Assembly: GCF_022095675.1 (NCBI RefSeq) | Contig: NZ_JAHYSG010000009.1 | Span: 62,001-126,000, forward strand | Length of the DNA: 64,000 bases | Reading direction: 5' to 3' | From: Dactylosporangium sp. AC04546 | GTDB lineage: Bacteria; Actinomycetota; Actinomycetes; Mycobacteriales; Micromonosporaceae | Part shown: positions 43,871-52,098 of the stretch, in pieces | How positions within the stretch are numbered: the first letter of the stretch is position 1 | Layout: every line of letters starts with the position of its first letter | The notes under the pieces: generated by a model | The model's database searches: none | What the model was told of the DNA's origin: nothing | What the model saw: the letters and a program-made list of their open reading frames with translations, nothing else | Program-made: the position numbers and the translations under genes

Positions 43871-44998
43871 GTGGAGGACGACGTCTTCATCATCGACTCT
43901 CTCGTACACGCACTGAACTGGACCGAGGAGAACTGGGCGGACCCTGTCGCCGCCGGGTCGTCTGCTGAGGCCGCCGCCTATACAGCCGCGCACCAGGGAT
44001 CCGGCGCCTACGACATGCCCCGGGAGCTCTTCCTGCGCGACTGGACGCCGGGGGACTCCGCGAACCTTCTCTTCCGAGAGAGCACGACAAGTGTCGGAGT
44101 CTTCAACCCGCAGCCGTTGTTCGTGTTCAAGGACGGCCAGACGTCCGTCGAGAAGGCGATCGAGGCGATCCGCAGGTACCCCACGCGCTTCATCGGGGCG
44201 TACGCCGCCATCGACCCGCTGCGCGACGGCTGGCGGTCATACCTTGCCGAGCAGGTCGACGCGCTCAAGCCCCTGGGGCTCAAGGTCTATCCGGCAAGCT
44301 GGCAGGAAAAGGGCATGCAGACCTGGGGCCTGAACGACCCCAAGGTCGCGTTCCCGCTGTTCGAGCACGCCCTCGAACTGGGCATCCGGCACATCGCGAT
44401 CCACAAGGCGCTGCCGATCGGACCGATGGAGTACCGCGGCGCCTTCGGCCCGTCCGACGTCGAAGGGGCGGCGGCCCGGTTCCCCGACATCGAGTTCGAG
44501 ATCGTCCACGGCGGGATGTCCTTCACCGAGGAGACGGCCTGGCTCTTGGCGAAGTTCAAGAACGTCCACATCAACCTCGAAAACATGAACATCGTGGTTG
44601 CGCGACGGCCGAAGACCTTCGCCAAGATCCTGCTGTCGCTGCTCCATGTCGGCGGGAACACGGTCTACGAGCGCATCCATTGGGGGACCGGCACCTTCCA
44701 GTTCCACCCGCGACCGTGCATCGAGTCGTTCCTCGACTTCGAGTTCCCCGAGGATCTGCTCGAGGAGACCGGCCTCTACCACCCGGTCGAACAGATCACC
44801 CTCGACCACAAACGGGACATCCTCGGCCGCAACTTCGCCCGGCTGCACGGCCTTGACATCGCGGAACTCAAGCGGAACATCGCCGGCGACGAGTTCAGCC
44901 GCCCGGACGGCGAGCCGCTGCCGGCCCCGTACTCCACGCTCGACTGGATCCCACCGGACGTGCACGCGAGGACCTTCACCCCCCTGGGTGCCAGGTGA
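43871..44998 (+). CDS. Amidohydrolase-family protein (monooxygenase-operon type)
   Basis: This is a 375-residue TIM-barrel protein. The N-terminal metal site is unusual: DSLVHALNW in place of D-x-H-x-H. Later segments (LKVYPASW, IAIHKALPIGP, FEIVHGGMSF, RIHWGTGTFQF) keep barrel histidines. Such proteins, together with a DUF59 partner, occur in binuclear-iron propane monooxygenase operons of actinomycetes, but no such oxygenase is visible here. GTG 43871 is preceded by GGAGG at 43859-43863, which decides the start. The stop overlaps the next start (GTGA). Operator pair A lies upstream. Confidence 0.78.
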   Translation: MEDDVFIIDSLVHALNWTEENWADPVAAGSSAEAAAYTAAHQGSGAYDMPRELFLRDWTPGDSANLLFRESTTSVGVFNPQPLFVFKDGQTSVEKAIEAIRRYPTRFIGAYAAIDPLRDGWRSYLAEQVDALKPLGLKVYPASWQEKGMQTWGLNDPKVAFPLFEHALELGIRHIAIHKALPIGPMEYRGAFGPSDVEGAAARFPDIEFEIVHGGMSFTEETAWLLAKFKNVHINLENMNIVVARRPKTFAKILLSLLHVGGNTVYERIHWGTGTFQFHPRPCIESFLDFEFPEDLLEETGLYHPVEQITLDHKRDILGRNFARLHGLDIAELKRNIAGDEFSRPDGEPLPAPYSTLDWIPPDVHARTFTPLGAR

Positions 44999-45369
44999 CC
45001 CGCGGCTGGTCGCTGCCCGGTGACCTGGCCCCGGACGTGGAGCGGCACCTCGATCAGATTGTCGACCCGTGCAGCACGGCCAGCGTTCTTTCGATGAGCA
45101 TCCTCGCGATGGGGCTGATTCGTGACGTGACGTTCTCGGACGATGGCGTGCTCACCGTGCATCTCCGGCTGACGTCACCGTCCTGCATGATGGTGGGCTA
45201 CATCGCGCGTGAGGCGACGGCGCGCCTGCGAACCCTTCCCGGGGTGACCGAGGTGCTCGTCGGGCCCGACGAAGGGCTGGATTGGGATCCGTCCATGATG
45301 GACGCCGCTGTGGCGCAGGAGCGCAACAAGCGGCTCCGGCTGCTCGACCTGAGCAACGTCATCGCCTGA
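44995..45369 (+). CDS. DUF59/MIP18-family metal-sulfur cluster assembly protein
   Basis: This 124-residue protein carries the DUF59 core: IVDPCSTASVLSMSILAMGLIRDV, then VHLRLTSPSCMMVGYI, where the Cys is the likely functional ligand, and GVTEVLVGPDEGLDW. DUF59 proteins help mature iron-sulfur or iron enzymes. Its likely clients in this regulon are the amidohydrolase or the ferredoxin (inference). GTG 44995 overlaps the previous stop. The stop is one base from that of the convergent aldo-keto reductase gene. Confidence 0.82.
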   Translation: MTRGWSLPGDLAPDVERHLDQIVDPCSTASVLSMSILAMGLIRDVTFSDDGVLTVHLRLTSPSCMMVGYIAREATARLRTLPGVTEVLVGPDEGLDWDPSMMDAAVAQERNKRLRLLDLSNVIA

Positions 45370-45370
45370 C

Positions 45371-46327
45371 TCAGGACACCAGGCCCGCGAAGTCCATCTC
45401 AGGCGCCGACTGCGCAATCGCCCGCATCTCAATCAGATCGTCCGCAGTGAGCTTCAAGCGCATGGCGGTCTGTAGCGCGTCGATGTGCGCTGGAGCCTGT
45501 ACACCGACCAGCGGTACGACCGGTGCGGCCCCGGAGGCGGCCCACGCGACGGCGAGGTCGGCAAGTCCGACGCCGTGCCGCTCCGCGATCGTCGCGAGCT
45601 TGCCGGCCGCCTGAACGCGCATGGCGTAACGCTCACCGGAGAAGTCCGGGGCGCTGCGGCGGAAGTCGTTCTCCGCGAACGCGGGCTCGGGCCCGAAGGT
45701 GCCGGAGAGGAAGCCCTGCGCGAGCGCCGCGTATCCCATGACCATGATTCCGTTGCGGCGGGCGAACGGCAGGACCTCATCCTCGACGCCCCGGCTGAAC
45801 AGGCTGTACGGCACCTGGATGGCGTCCAGCTGCGTGGTCTGACGAAACGTGGTCATCTGCTCGACCGTGTAGTTCGAGACTCCGACGTACCGCGTCAGCC
45901 CCTCGTCGACGAACGACTGCATCGCTCCCGCGACCTCTGGCAGCGGAACGTCGGGGTCGTACCAGTGCACGAGGTAGTAGTCGAGATGCTCGATGCCGAG
46001 CCGGGACAACGACTTGGTCAGCGATGCGCGCAAGAACGCGGGCCGCGAGTTGGGCGCGAACGGCGTGGCCGACCCCTCGCGGTGGCGCAGCTCGAGGCCG
46101 CCCTTCGAGCAGAGCACGAGGCTGTCGCGGTCGGCGACGAGCTCGCGTGAGAACAGTTCACCGAGGACGGACTCGGCGCGTCCGTACGCATGTGCCGTGT
46201 CGAAGAACACCAGGCCCTCGGTGACGCCGCGGCGCAGTGCGGCCTTGGAGCTGTCAAGGTCGCTGCCCCAGGCCGCGGCCAGCGTGTACGTTCCCAGGCA
46301 GACCGGGGGCAGGCTGAGGTTCGTCAT
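45371..46327 (-). CDS. Aldo-keto reductase
   Basis: This is a 318-residue (alpha/beta)8 NADPH-dependent reductase. FFDTAHAYGRAESVLGELF supplies catalytic Asp and Tyr, LCSKGG contains the lysine, YYLVHWYDPDVPL has the His region, and YVGVSNYTVEQM follows. It reduces a carbonyl of an unknown pathway intermediate or runs in the oxidative direction. ATG 46327 overlaps the thioesterase stop (ATGA), so the two are co-translated under the divergent promoter region B. Confidence 0.88.
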   Translation of the reverse strand: MTNLSLPPVCLGTYTLAAAWGSDLDSSKAALRRGVTEGLVFFDTAHAYGRAESVLGELFSRELVADRDSLVLCSKGGLELRHREGSATPFAPNSRPAFLRASLTKSLSRLGIEHLDYYLVHWYDPDVPLPEVAGAMQSFVDEGLTRYVGVSNYTVEQMTTFRQTTQLDAIQVPYSLFSRGVEDEVLPFARRNGIMVMGYAALAQGFLSGTFGPEPAFAENDFRRSAPDFSGERYAMRVQAAGKLATIAERHGVGLADLAVAWAASGAAPVVPLVGVQAPAHIDALQTAMRLKLTADDLIEMRAIAQSAPEMDFAGLVS

Positions 46328-46956
46328 GCCGCGTCCTCGCGGAGGATGACCCACAGGCCCTCGGCCGTGGCAAGGACATCCTCGCCGAGGCACAGATCGC
46401 CTTCCAGGAAGATCTTGCGACGCTCGGTCTTCGTGACGCGACCCCTGACCCGCAACGGCGTGCCGATCGGGGTGATCTTGAGGTAGTTCACGTGGAGGTA
46501 TGCGGTGCGGGTAGGCGGACCTGAGTTGGCGAGCCGGCCGAGGCACTCGTCGAACAGCATCGCGATCGCACCACCGTGCGCGGCGGAGCCGCCACCCAGG
46601 TAGAAGGGGGAGAACGCGACGGATCCCTCGACATGTTCGCTCGAGAGGCTTGTGAGCTGGACCGGGAGCAGGAGCGGGTGGCCGCGGTTCTCCGCGTCGC
46701 CGCGGAGCCCGGAGTGCTGTCGGCCCGGCTCGACCCGGCTGTCGCCCAGTGTGCCGGCGGCCTGTCCGATCAGCGCCCGCGCGGCCTGCGCCACCGCAGG
46801 CGACGGGTCGGAGCAGGTGACCAGGTCCTGGAGCTCACGTAACGCGCTCACCAGCTCGACGTAGGCGGTGCCGCCCGGTGCGAATCCGGAGGTGTCGAAA
46901 CCCCAGAACTGGCGCGGATCGGCGGTGGAATCGGGCATCGCTGGTTCTTCGAGCAC
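46324..46956 (-). CDS. PaaI/hotdog-fold thioesterase
   Basis: This is a 210-residue protein with an extra N-terminal region of about 100 residues before a hotdog domain: GSVAFSPFYLGGGSAAHGGAIAMLFDECLGRLA, which has the HGG and acidic catalytic residue, and TAYLHVNYLKITPIGTPLRVRGRV. It probably hydrolyses an acyl-CoA of the pathway. GTG 46956 is chosen because GGAGG (46970-46966) precedes it by nine bases; ATG 46938 is the alternative. Confidence 0.83.
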   Translation of the reverse strand: MLEEPAMPDSTADPRQFWGFDTSGFAPGGTAYVELVSALRELQDLVTCSDPSPAVAQAARALIGQAAGTLGDSRVEPGRQHSGLRGDAENRGHPLLLPVQLTSLSSEHVEGSVAFSPFYLGGGSAAHGGAIAMLFDECLGRLANSGPPTRTAYLHVNYLKITPIGTPLRVRGRVTKTERRKIFLEGDLCLGEDVLATAEGLWVILREDAA

Positions 46957-46992
46957 GGCGGCCGGCCTCCTACGGGTCAGGGCTGCTGAGTT

Positions 46993-47044
46993 GTCAATGT
47001 ATGCGTTGACGAAGCGGCCGACAAGAATCTACATTGGTGTTGAC
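46993..47044. promoter_or_regulatory. regulon operator pair B with divergent promoters
   Basis: Site B1 at 46993-47010 (GTCAATGTATGCGTTGAC) has perfect arms; site B2 at 47027-47044 (ATCTACATTGGTGTTGAC) has a degenerate left arm. Rightward promoter: TTGACG 47006-47011, 18-bp spacer, TACATT 47030-47035. Leftward promoter: TTGTCG 47024-47019, 17-bp spacer, TACATT 47001-46996. B1 thus covers the rightward -35 and leftward -10, and B2 covers the rightward -10. A repressor here would silence both the P450 gene and the thioesterase/aldo-keto reductase pair. Confidence 0.75.
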
Positions 47045-47068
47045 GCAGTCACACAGAGGGAGCCGCAC

Positions 47069-48337
47069 ATGCCTGACAGTGCGAGCCAGGTGCTCGACGC
47101 CGATGGGATCGACCTGGACGACCTCTATGGGGATCTTGCAACGAACCACCCCGACGTCTACTACGCACACGTCCGCAAGGCGGATCGTGTCTACTACAAC
47201 CGGCGCTGGGGTGGGTGGATCGTCACCGGCTTCGACGAGGTGGCGGCGGGCTACCGCGACCATGCCCGGCTCAGCTCGGAACGCATGGCCGGCCCGTGGG
47301 GTGAGAAGAACAACCGGCAGAAGGGCTCAGGGGAGCTGTCGGCCGTCTTCAAGGTGATGGCGTCGTTCTTCGGCTGGATGGACCCCCCGGATCACACCCG
47401 CTTCCGCAAGCTCCTCCAAGCGGCGTTCACACCGGTCAGCCTGGAGGATATGCGCCCACGGGTCGGCGAGCTCGTTCGCGAGTACGCCGCGGGCATCCCG
47501 GACGGCGCCCCGTTCGACTTCATCAACCGGTTCGCCTTCCATCTGCCGGTGACGGTCATCTCGGAGTACCTCGGCGCTCGCGTGGAGGATCGGCACCTGA
47601 TCGGGGAGTGGTCCGAGGATCTCGGCCACACCATCTTCGCCAGCAAGAACGGCATGACGGTCGATGAGCGCGCCAGGCTGGGGGAGCGGGCGATCAACAA
47701 CTTCATCGCCTACTTCACCGAGATCATCGAGGATCGCCGCAGAAGCCCGCGGGACGACCTGATCTCGCGGCTCGTCCTCGCTGAGCCGGACGGCGATCCC
47801 CTCACCCATGAGGAGATCGTCGCGCAGAGCATCGTGATGCTCTTCGCCGGTCACGAGACGACCACCAACCTGCTGGCCAATGGCATGGTGGCCTTCGCGC
47901 GCTTCCCCGAACAGTGGCGCAACATCCGAAAGGACCCTGCACTGGTCCGGCCCGCGACCGAGGAAATGCTGCGGTTCGACGGGCCGATCGGTGCTCAGGG
48001 CCGATGGGCCAGGACGTCGTTCGAATTCGGCGGAAAAGCAATTCGCGAGAACGACCGCGTCATGCTCGTTCAATGGGCGGCCAATCGTGACCCGGAGGCG
48101 TTTGAGGCTCCGGACACCTTCGACATCACGCGGAAGCGTATTCGACATTTGGGCTTCGGTCACGGCATTCACACCTGCCTGGGGTCGCCGTTGGCCCGTA
48201 TCGAGGTGCAGGAGACCCTCCGGTATCTCACCGGGCGGTATGGCTCAGTGGAACTGGCGACCGAACCGCTGACCTACAAACCGACGCTGACGTCGCGTAG
48301 CTTGACCAAGCTCGACGTCGTTCTGCAGCCTGCTTGA
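47069..48337 (+). CDS. Cytochrome P450
   Basis: This is a 422-residue soluble bacterial P450. The I-helix AGHETTTN lies near residue 260, the ExxR motif is in EEMLRFDGP, and the heme loop FGHGIHTCLG carries the cysteine ligand near residue 370. FGWMDPPDHTRFRKLL is the typical C-helix region. It should hydroxylate the substrate using the ferredoxin and reductase encoded at 61275-62663. ATG 47069 follows AGAGGGA. It is transcribed from the operator-covered promoter B. Confidence 0.94.
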   Translation: MPDSASQVLDADGIDLDDLYGDLATNHPDVYYAHVRKADRVYYNRRWGGWIVTGFDEVAAGYRDHARLSSERMAGPWGEKNNRQKGSGELSAVFKVMASFFGWMDPPDHTRFRKLLQAAFTPVSLEDMRPRVGELVREYAAGIPDGAPFDFINRFAFHLPVTVISEYLGARVEDRHLIGEWSEDLGHTIFASKNGMTVDERARLGERAINNFIAYFTEIIEDRRRSPRDDLISRLVLAEPDGDPLTHEEIVAQSIVMLFAGHETTTNLLANGMVAFARFPEQWRNIRKDPALVRPATEEMLRFDGPIGAQGRWARTSFEFGGKAIRENDRVMLVQWAANRDPEAFEAPDTFDITRKRIRHLGFGHGIHTCLGSPLARIEVQETLRYLTGRYGSVELATEPLTYKPTLTSRSLTKLDVVLQPA

Positions 48338-48452
48338 CGGCCGGTCGCGGCCAACTGTCGAGGGATCGAGCGAAAGGGATGCGCTATAGTGCCAGCGGAC
48401 CGGCTCGTGCCAGCAGCCGGTCGCGGCGGTTGCGAGATCGGGGTGTACGACG

Positions 48453-49106
48453 TTGTCGAGCGGAATCGGTCGGCGTCGCCAGGCGGCGCGCTCGGGTGGG
48501 CGGGACTCGTACCAGGAGCGCCGTCGTAAGCTGATCGATGCCGCCGCCAAGGTCTTCCAGGAGAAGGGCTACGGCGCCGCCAGCTTCGGCGACGTCGCGA
48601 ATGAGCTCGGCTCGGATCGGGCATCGCTCTACTACTACGTCTCCAGCAAGGAAGAGTTGTTCCACGCCGTGGTCTTCCATGCCGCGGAGGAGAACGTCCG
48701 GCTGGCCGAAGAAATCCGCGACAGTGATGCCCCAACCGCCGTAAAGCTCGAGCGGCTGATTACGGCACTGATGCTGTCCTATGAGAAGCACTATCCGTAC
48801 CTCTTCGTCTATGTTCAGGAGAAAATGAGCCTCTTCGGCCCGGAAGAGGACAGTTCAATCTGGGCATCGGATATGTGGGACCTGAACCGGCGCTACGAGG
48901 ACGTGGTGGTCGGTGTGGTCGAAGAGGGCATGAAGGAAGGCGTCATCAAGTCGCTCGGGCGTCCACGTGTCGTGGCCTACGGCATCATCGGCATGGTTGC
49001 GTGGACACACCGATGGTTCCGTCCCGAGGGGCCCTCCACCGGCGAGGAGATCAGCCGCGCGTTCGCCGAGATGGTGATGCGCGGGGTGCTCGCGGACAAG
49101 AGCTGA
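48453..49106 (+). CDS. TetR-family regulator, candidate master repressor of the P450/CoA regulon
   Basis: This is a 217-residue protein. The N-terminal HTH spans about residues 20-65 (RRKLIDAAAKVFQEKGYGAASFGDVANELGSDRASLYYYV in two parts), followed by a helical C-terminal ligand domain like that of KstR2-type regulators. The first in-frame start is TTG 48453. A TATAGT at 48385-48390 may be its -10. It is the only regulator in the block bearing the TGTCAAC-N6-GTTGACA sites and is the natural candidate to bind them. I see no such site in its own upstream region, so it may not be autoregulated. Confidence 0.87.
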   Translation: MSSGIGRRRQAARSGGRDSYQERRRKLIDAAAKVFQEKGYGAASFGDVANELGSDRASLYYYVSSKEELFHAVVFHAAEENVRLAEEIRDSDAPTAVKLERLITALMLSYEKHYPYLFVYVQEKMSLFGPEEDSSIWASDMWDLNRRYEDVVVGVVEEGMKEGVIKSLGRPRVVAYGIIGMVAWTHRWFRPEGPSTGEEISRAFAEMVMRGVLADKS

Positions 49107-49111
49107 ACCCA

Positions 49112-49161
49112 CCGGCGGCACGCGTCCGCCGGCCGTCAACGCGCGGTTGCCGCCCGCGCGT
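49112..49161 (+). terminator. tandem hairpins after the TetR gene
   Basis: CCGGCGG/CCGCCGG (49112-49118 with 49126-49132) and ACGCGCGG/CCGCGCGT (49139-49146 with 49154-49161) form two short GC-rich stems with seven-base loops, directly after the TetR stop. The first may act as a terminator before the next promoter. Confidence 0.5.
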
Positions 49162-49229
49162 GCTTTCGTGTGTCCATCGCCGCCCCCCATTTGTTGGCGT
49201 TCTGCCTGGTCAGGGGTCTCTTCTCAGTT

Positions 49230-49284
49230 GTCAACGCGGTTCTCGACAGGGGTGTTGACAGATTTGGAAGCACGCTCGTAACGT
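49230..49284 (+). promoter_or_regulatory. regulon operator pair C and promoter of the first binding-protein gene
   Basis: Site C1 at 49230-49247 is GTCAACGCGGTTCTCGAC; the overlapping site C2 at 49242-49259 is CTCGACAGGGGTGTTGAC. The promoter is TTGACA (49255-49260), 18-bp spacer, TAACGT (49279-49284). The right arm of C2 is part of the -35 box, so repressor binding would block polymerase. Confidence 0.7.
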
Positions 49285-49347
49285 CTGCGCTACACGCAGG
49301 TCGGTGACCCGGGTCACCCACTGCCGTAGAACCCCAGGAGGGGTGTG

Positions 49348-50547
49348 ATGCGCAGAAACCTCGTTATCGCGGCAGGATTGAGTCTGCTGCTTCTCACTGC
49401 GACGGCATGCGGCGGAACTGGCGACAGCGCAGGTGGCGCTTCGTCGTCCGAACCCATCAAGGTCGGGGTGGACCTCGACCTCTCAGGCCCGTTCTCGATC
49501 GGTGGTCAGGGCGCGTTGAAAGGCATCAAGGCCTACTTCGACGCGGCGAACAAGTCCGGCGGCATCGCCGGCCGCCAGGTGCAACTGATCACCTTGGACA
49601 GTGCGGCGGACGTCAACCGCGCCCTCAGCAACGTCCAGAAACTCATCAACCAGGATCAGGTCGACGCGCTCCTCGGTGTCTCCGTCAGCAGCATCTCGGA
49701 GGCCCTGGACGACGTGGTGACCGAAGCCAAGATCCCGCTCGTCTCGGTCGCGGCCGCGCCGAGCCAGATCTTCCCCAAACCCAGTGCCTGGGTCGTCATG
49801 GCGCAGTCGGTGCAGAACCAGCAGGTCGGCCCGACCGTCGAGCTGATCGCGAAGCTCGTCCCCGGCACGCCGAGGGTGGCGTACATCCATTTCGATTCGG
49901 CGGCGCAGCATGGGTTCGGTGACGGTCTGTCCAAGGCGGTGCAGCAGCGTGGCTGGACGTTGGCGGCGAAGGAGATCGTGCCGTTGACGGCGAGTCCGGA
50001 CGTTCGGGCGCAGGCGTCGAAGCTGGTCGCGGCGCAGCCGGACGTGGTGGTCAGCCTGATGACGGACAAGAACTCGAAGCTGTTGCAGGAGACGTTGCGG
50101 GTGCAGGGGTTCAAGGGTCCGATCATCCAGAACCCTGACACCGGGCCGGACATCCTGAACCAGATCAACGACCCGGACTTCTACCTGATGACCCACTCGT
50201 ACATCGACAACACGCCGAACGACAAGATCACCGGCGACGAGAACTGGGCCAAGATGAAGAGCGCGTTCGACGCCGCCGGCCTACCGGTCGGCACGGCCTA
50301 CGCCGTCCGCGGCTACCTGAATGCCTTGGTGCTCGGCACCGCGCTCGAACAGTGCGGTGGGTGCACGGGCGAGAAGCTGCGCGAAGCCCTCGTGGGCGCG
50401 ACGGTCCCGGCCAACGGCATCACCCCGGGCGATCTCAGCTTCACTGCGGACAGCCATCAGGGCGTCAAGGGCGTGCCGATCTATCGACGCAACAACGGCG
50501 TCGAACTGGTCGGGGACTTCAAGACCGGTACCGGGCTCACCGGTTAG
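49348..50547 (+). CDS. Liv-type ABC transporter substrate-binding lipoprotein, copy 1
   Basis: This 399-residue lipoprotein has lipobox ATAC (lipidated Cys21). The family 6 binding-protein pattern is visible: VGVDLDLSGPFSIGGQGALKGIKAYFDAANKSGGIAGRQ (in two pieces), RALSNVQKLINQDQVDALLG and the C-terminal GYLNALVLGTALEQCGGCTG. ATG 49348 follows AGGAGG at 49336-49341. Such proteins carry amino acids, but in catabolic operons also aromatic and other carboxylic acids. It stands alone under promoter C. The middle third (49870-50251) is almost identical in DNA to the next gene, while the rest differs clearly. Confidence 0.91.
   Translation: MRRNLVIAAGLSLLLLTATACGGTGDSAGGASSSEPIKVGVDLDLSGPFSIGGQGALKGIKAYFDAANKSGGIAGRQVQLITLDSAADVNRALSNVQKLINQDQVDALLGVSVSSISEALDDVVTEAKIPLVSVAAAPSQIFPKPSAWVVMAQSVQNQQVGPTVELIAKLVPGTPRVAYIHFDSAAQHGFGDGLSKAVQQRGWTLAAKEIVPLTASPDVRAQASKLVAAQPDVVVSLMTDKNSKLLQETLRVQGFKGPIIQNPDTGPDILNQINDPDFYLMTHSYIDNTPNDKITGDENWAKMKSAFDAAGLPVGTAYAVRGYLNALVLGTALEQCGGCTGEKLREALVGATVPANGITPGDLSFTADSHQGVKGVPIYRRNNGVELVGDFKTGTGLTG
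49870..50251 (+). repeat. 382-bp near-identical block, copy 1
   Basis: It matches 51393-51774 at every base but one (G at 50002, A at 51525, giving Val versus Ile). The block is internal to both binding-protein genes, in the same frame, and ends abruptly on both sides in diverged sequence. Its codons favour TTG, CGT and GGT more than the flanks. Confidence 0.97.
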
Positions 50548-50870
50548 GCCCGGCTCGACACTGGGCGGCGGGCCGTGAGACGTACGGCCGCTGCGTGCCC
50601 GTCGCCTCCCGAGGTCGGCATCGGCACCACCGAGGTTGACCAACTCGGACATGAACGAAGGCGTCAGGACTCGGCGCCATCGCTTGACGGAGCGGATCCG
50701 CATCAGGCGACTGCCCGTCATCACTTGCTGGCTGAGCTGGTAAAAGACCACTCTCGCCGCATCCTTCAACACATCTGTTGACAGTTCCCCGAGGTGCTCG
50801 TAACCTCATCGAAACGCAGCGCAGGGTGGCGCCGGTGGGCGTTCTCCTCGCTGGAAACAGGAGGGCATCG
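50548..50870. other. 323-bp gap between the two binding-protein genes
   Basis: No gene is supported. GGCCCG (50547-50552) and CGGGCC (50569-50574) could form a weak terminator just after the first gene. Operator D and a promoter lie at 50765-50806, and the Shine-Dalgarno of the second gene ends the region. Confidence 0.6.
50765..50806 (+). promoter_or_regulatory. regulon operator D and promoter of the Liv/CoA operon
   Basis: Operator: TTCAACACATCTGTTGAC at 50765-50782, one mismatch from perfect arms. Promoter: TTGACA (50778-50783), 17-bp spacer, TAACCT (50801-50806). The -10 neighbourhood GCTCGTAACCT repeats GCTCGTAACGT of promoter C, so the two promoters share more than the operator. It should drive the genes from 50871 to about 59933. 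Confidence 0.75.
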
Positions 50871-52067
50871 ATGCGCAGGACCGTTCTCACAACGGCCGGT
50901 ATAGGCGTGCTGATGGTCGGGGTCACCGCGTGTGGAGGCGGTGACGCGGCGGGCGGAAACTCCTCCGAGCCCATCGTCATCGCGTACAACGGCGATCTGT
51001 CCGGCGGCTTCTCCATCACCGGTCAGGGTGCGCTCAAGGGGATGAAGGCGTACTTCGACGCGGCGAACGCCGCGGGTGGCGTCGCCGGCCGACAGATCAA
51101 ACTCGTGACCGCCGACGACGCCGCGGACGTCAACCGCGCGCTCAGCAACGTGCAGCAGCTGCTCAACCAGGACAAACCAGCGGTCTTGACCGGCATCACG
51201 GTCAGCAGCATCTGTCAGGCGCTCGGTGACACCGTGGCCGAGGCCAAGGTGCCGCTGTTCTGCACGGCCACCGCGCCGTCCCAGATCTCGCCGCCCACCC
51301 CGAACCCGTGGGCGTTCCAGCCGCAGTCGGGCCCCAATTTCCAGGTCGCCCCGACCCTCGCGCTGATCAAGGATCTGGTGCCGAAACCGGCTCCGAGGGT
51401 GGCGTACATCCATTTCGATTCGGCGGCGCAGCATGGGTTCGGTGACGGTCTGTCCAAGGCGGTGCAGCAGCGTGGCTGGACGTTGGCGGCGAAGGAGATC
51501 GTGCCGTTGACGGCGAGTCCGGACATTCGGGCGCAGGCGTCGAAGCTGGTCGCGGCGCAGCCGGACGTGGTGGTCAGCCTGATGACGGACAAGAACTCGA
51601 AGCTGTTGCAGGAGACGTTGCGGGTGCAGGGGTTCAAGGGTCCGATCATCCAGAACCCTGACACCGGGCCGGACATCCTGAACCAGATCAACGACCCGGA
51701 CTTCTACCTGATGACCCACTCGTACATCGACAACACGCCGAACGACAAGATCACCGGCGACGAGAACTGGGCCAGGATGGTGAAGGCGTTTGAGGCCGCC
51801 AAGCTGCCGCTCACCACGTCCTATGCCGCCCGCGGCTATCTCTACGGCGCCGCCATCGCGGCCGCGCTCGAGTCGTGCAACGGCTGCACCGGCGACAAGC
51901 TGCGCGAGGCGATCCTCTCGTCGACGGCGCCGACCGACGGCATCACCCCTGGCGACATCAGCTTCACCAACGACAACCACCAGGGCGTGAAGGCGCTGCC
52001 GATCTACCGCAGGAACAACGGCGTCGAACACGTCGGCAACTTCGACATCGGCACCGGCCTCAGCTAG
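50871..52067 (+). CDS. Liv-type ABC transporter substrate-binding lipoprotein, copy 2
   Basis: This 398-residue lipoprotein has lipobox VTAC (lipidated Cys21). It is paralogous along its whole length to the 49348-50547 protein; residues about 175-301 are identical except for one Val/Ile, whereas the N- and C-terminal parts differ at many positions. Both keep a CxxC near the C-terminus (SCNGCTGDKLREAI). ATG 50871 is preceded by AGGAGGG. The next genes encode the permeases and ATPases, so this copy is the operon's own binding protein. The two copies may give different ligand ranges. Confidence 0.92.
   Translation: MRRTVLTTAGIGVLMVGVTACGGGDAAGGNSSEPIVIAYNGDLSGGFSITGQGALKGMKAYFDAANAAGGVAGRQIKLVTADDAADVNRALSNVQQLLNQDKPAVLTGITVSSICQALGDTVAEAKVPLFCTATAPSQISPPTPNPWAFQPQSGPNFQVAPTLALIKDLVPKPAPRVAYIHFDSAAQHGFGDGLSKAVQQRGWTLAAKEIVPLTASPDIRAQASKLVAAQPDVVVSLMTDKNSKLLQETLRVQGFKGPIIQNPDTGPDILNQINDPDFYLMTHSYIDNTPNDKITGDENWARMVKAFEAAKLPLTTSYAARGYLYGAAIAAALESCNGCTGDKLREAILSSTAPTDGITPGDISFTNDNHQGVKALPIYRRNNGVEHVGNFDIGTGLS
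51393..51774 (+). repeat. 382-bp near-identical block, copy 2
   Basis: Second copy of the block at 49870-50251, with one mismatch. See the finding on gene conversion. Confidence 0.97.
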
Positions 52068-52098
52068 AGGACACGAACCAGCAACGAACGGATCGACG

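Noticed and set aside
48338..48452. A copy of the TGTCAAC-N6-GTTGACA operator before the TetR gene
   Set aside because: Fragments such as CAACTGTCGAG occur, but no pair of arms with eight-base spacing is present, so autoregulation is not claimed.
49870..51774. The 382-bp repeat as an assembly duplication
   Set aside because: Both copies are embedded in clearly different flanking sequence of full-length paralogues and differ at one base, so a simple assembly duplication is unlikely. Long reads would settle it.
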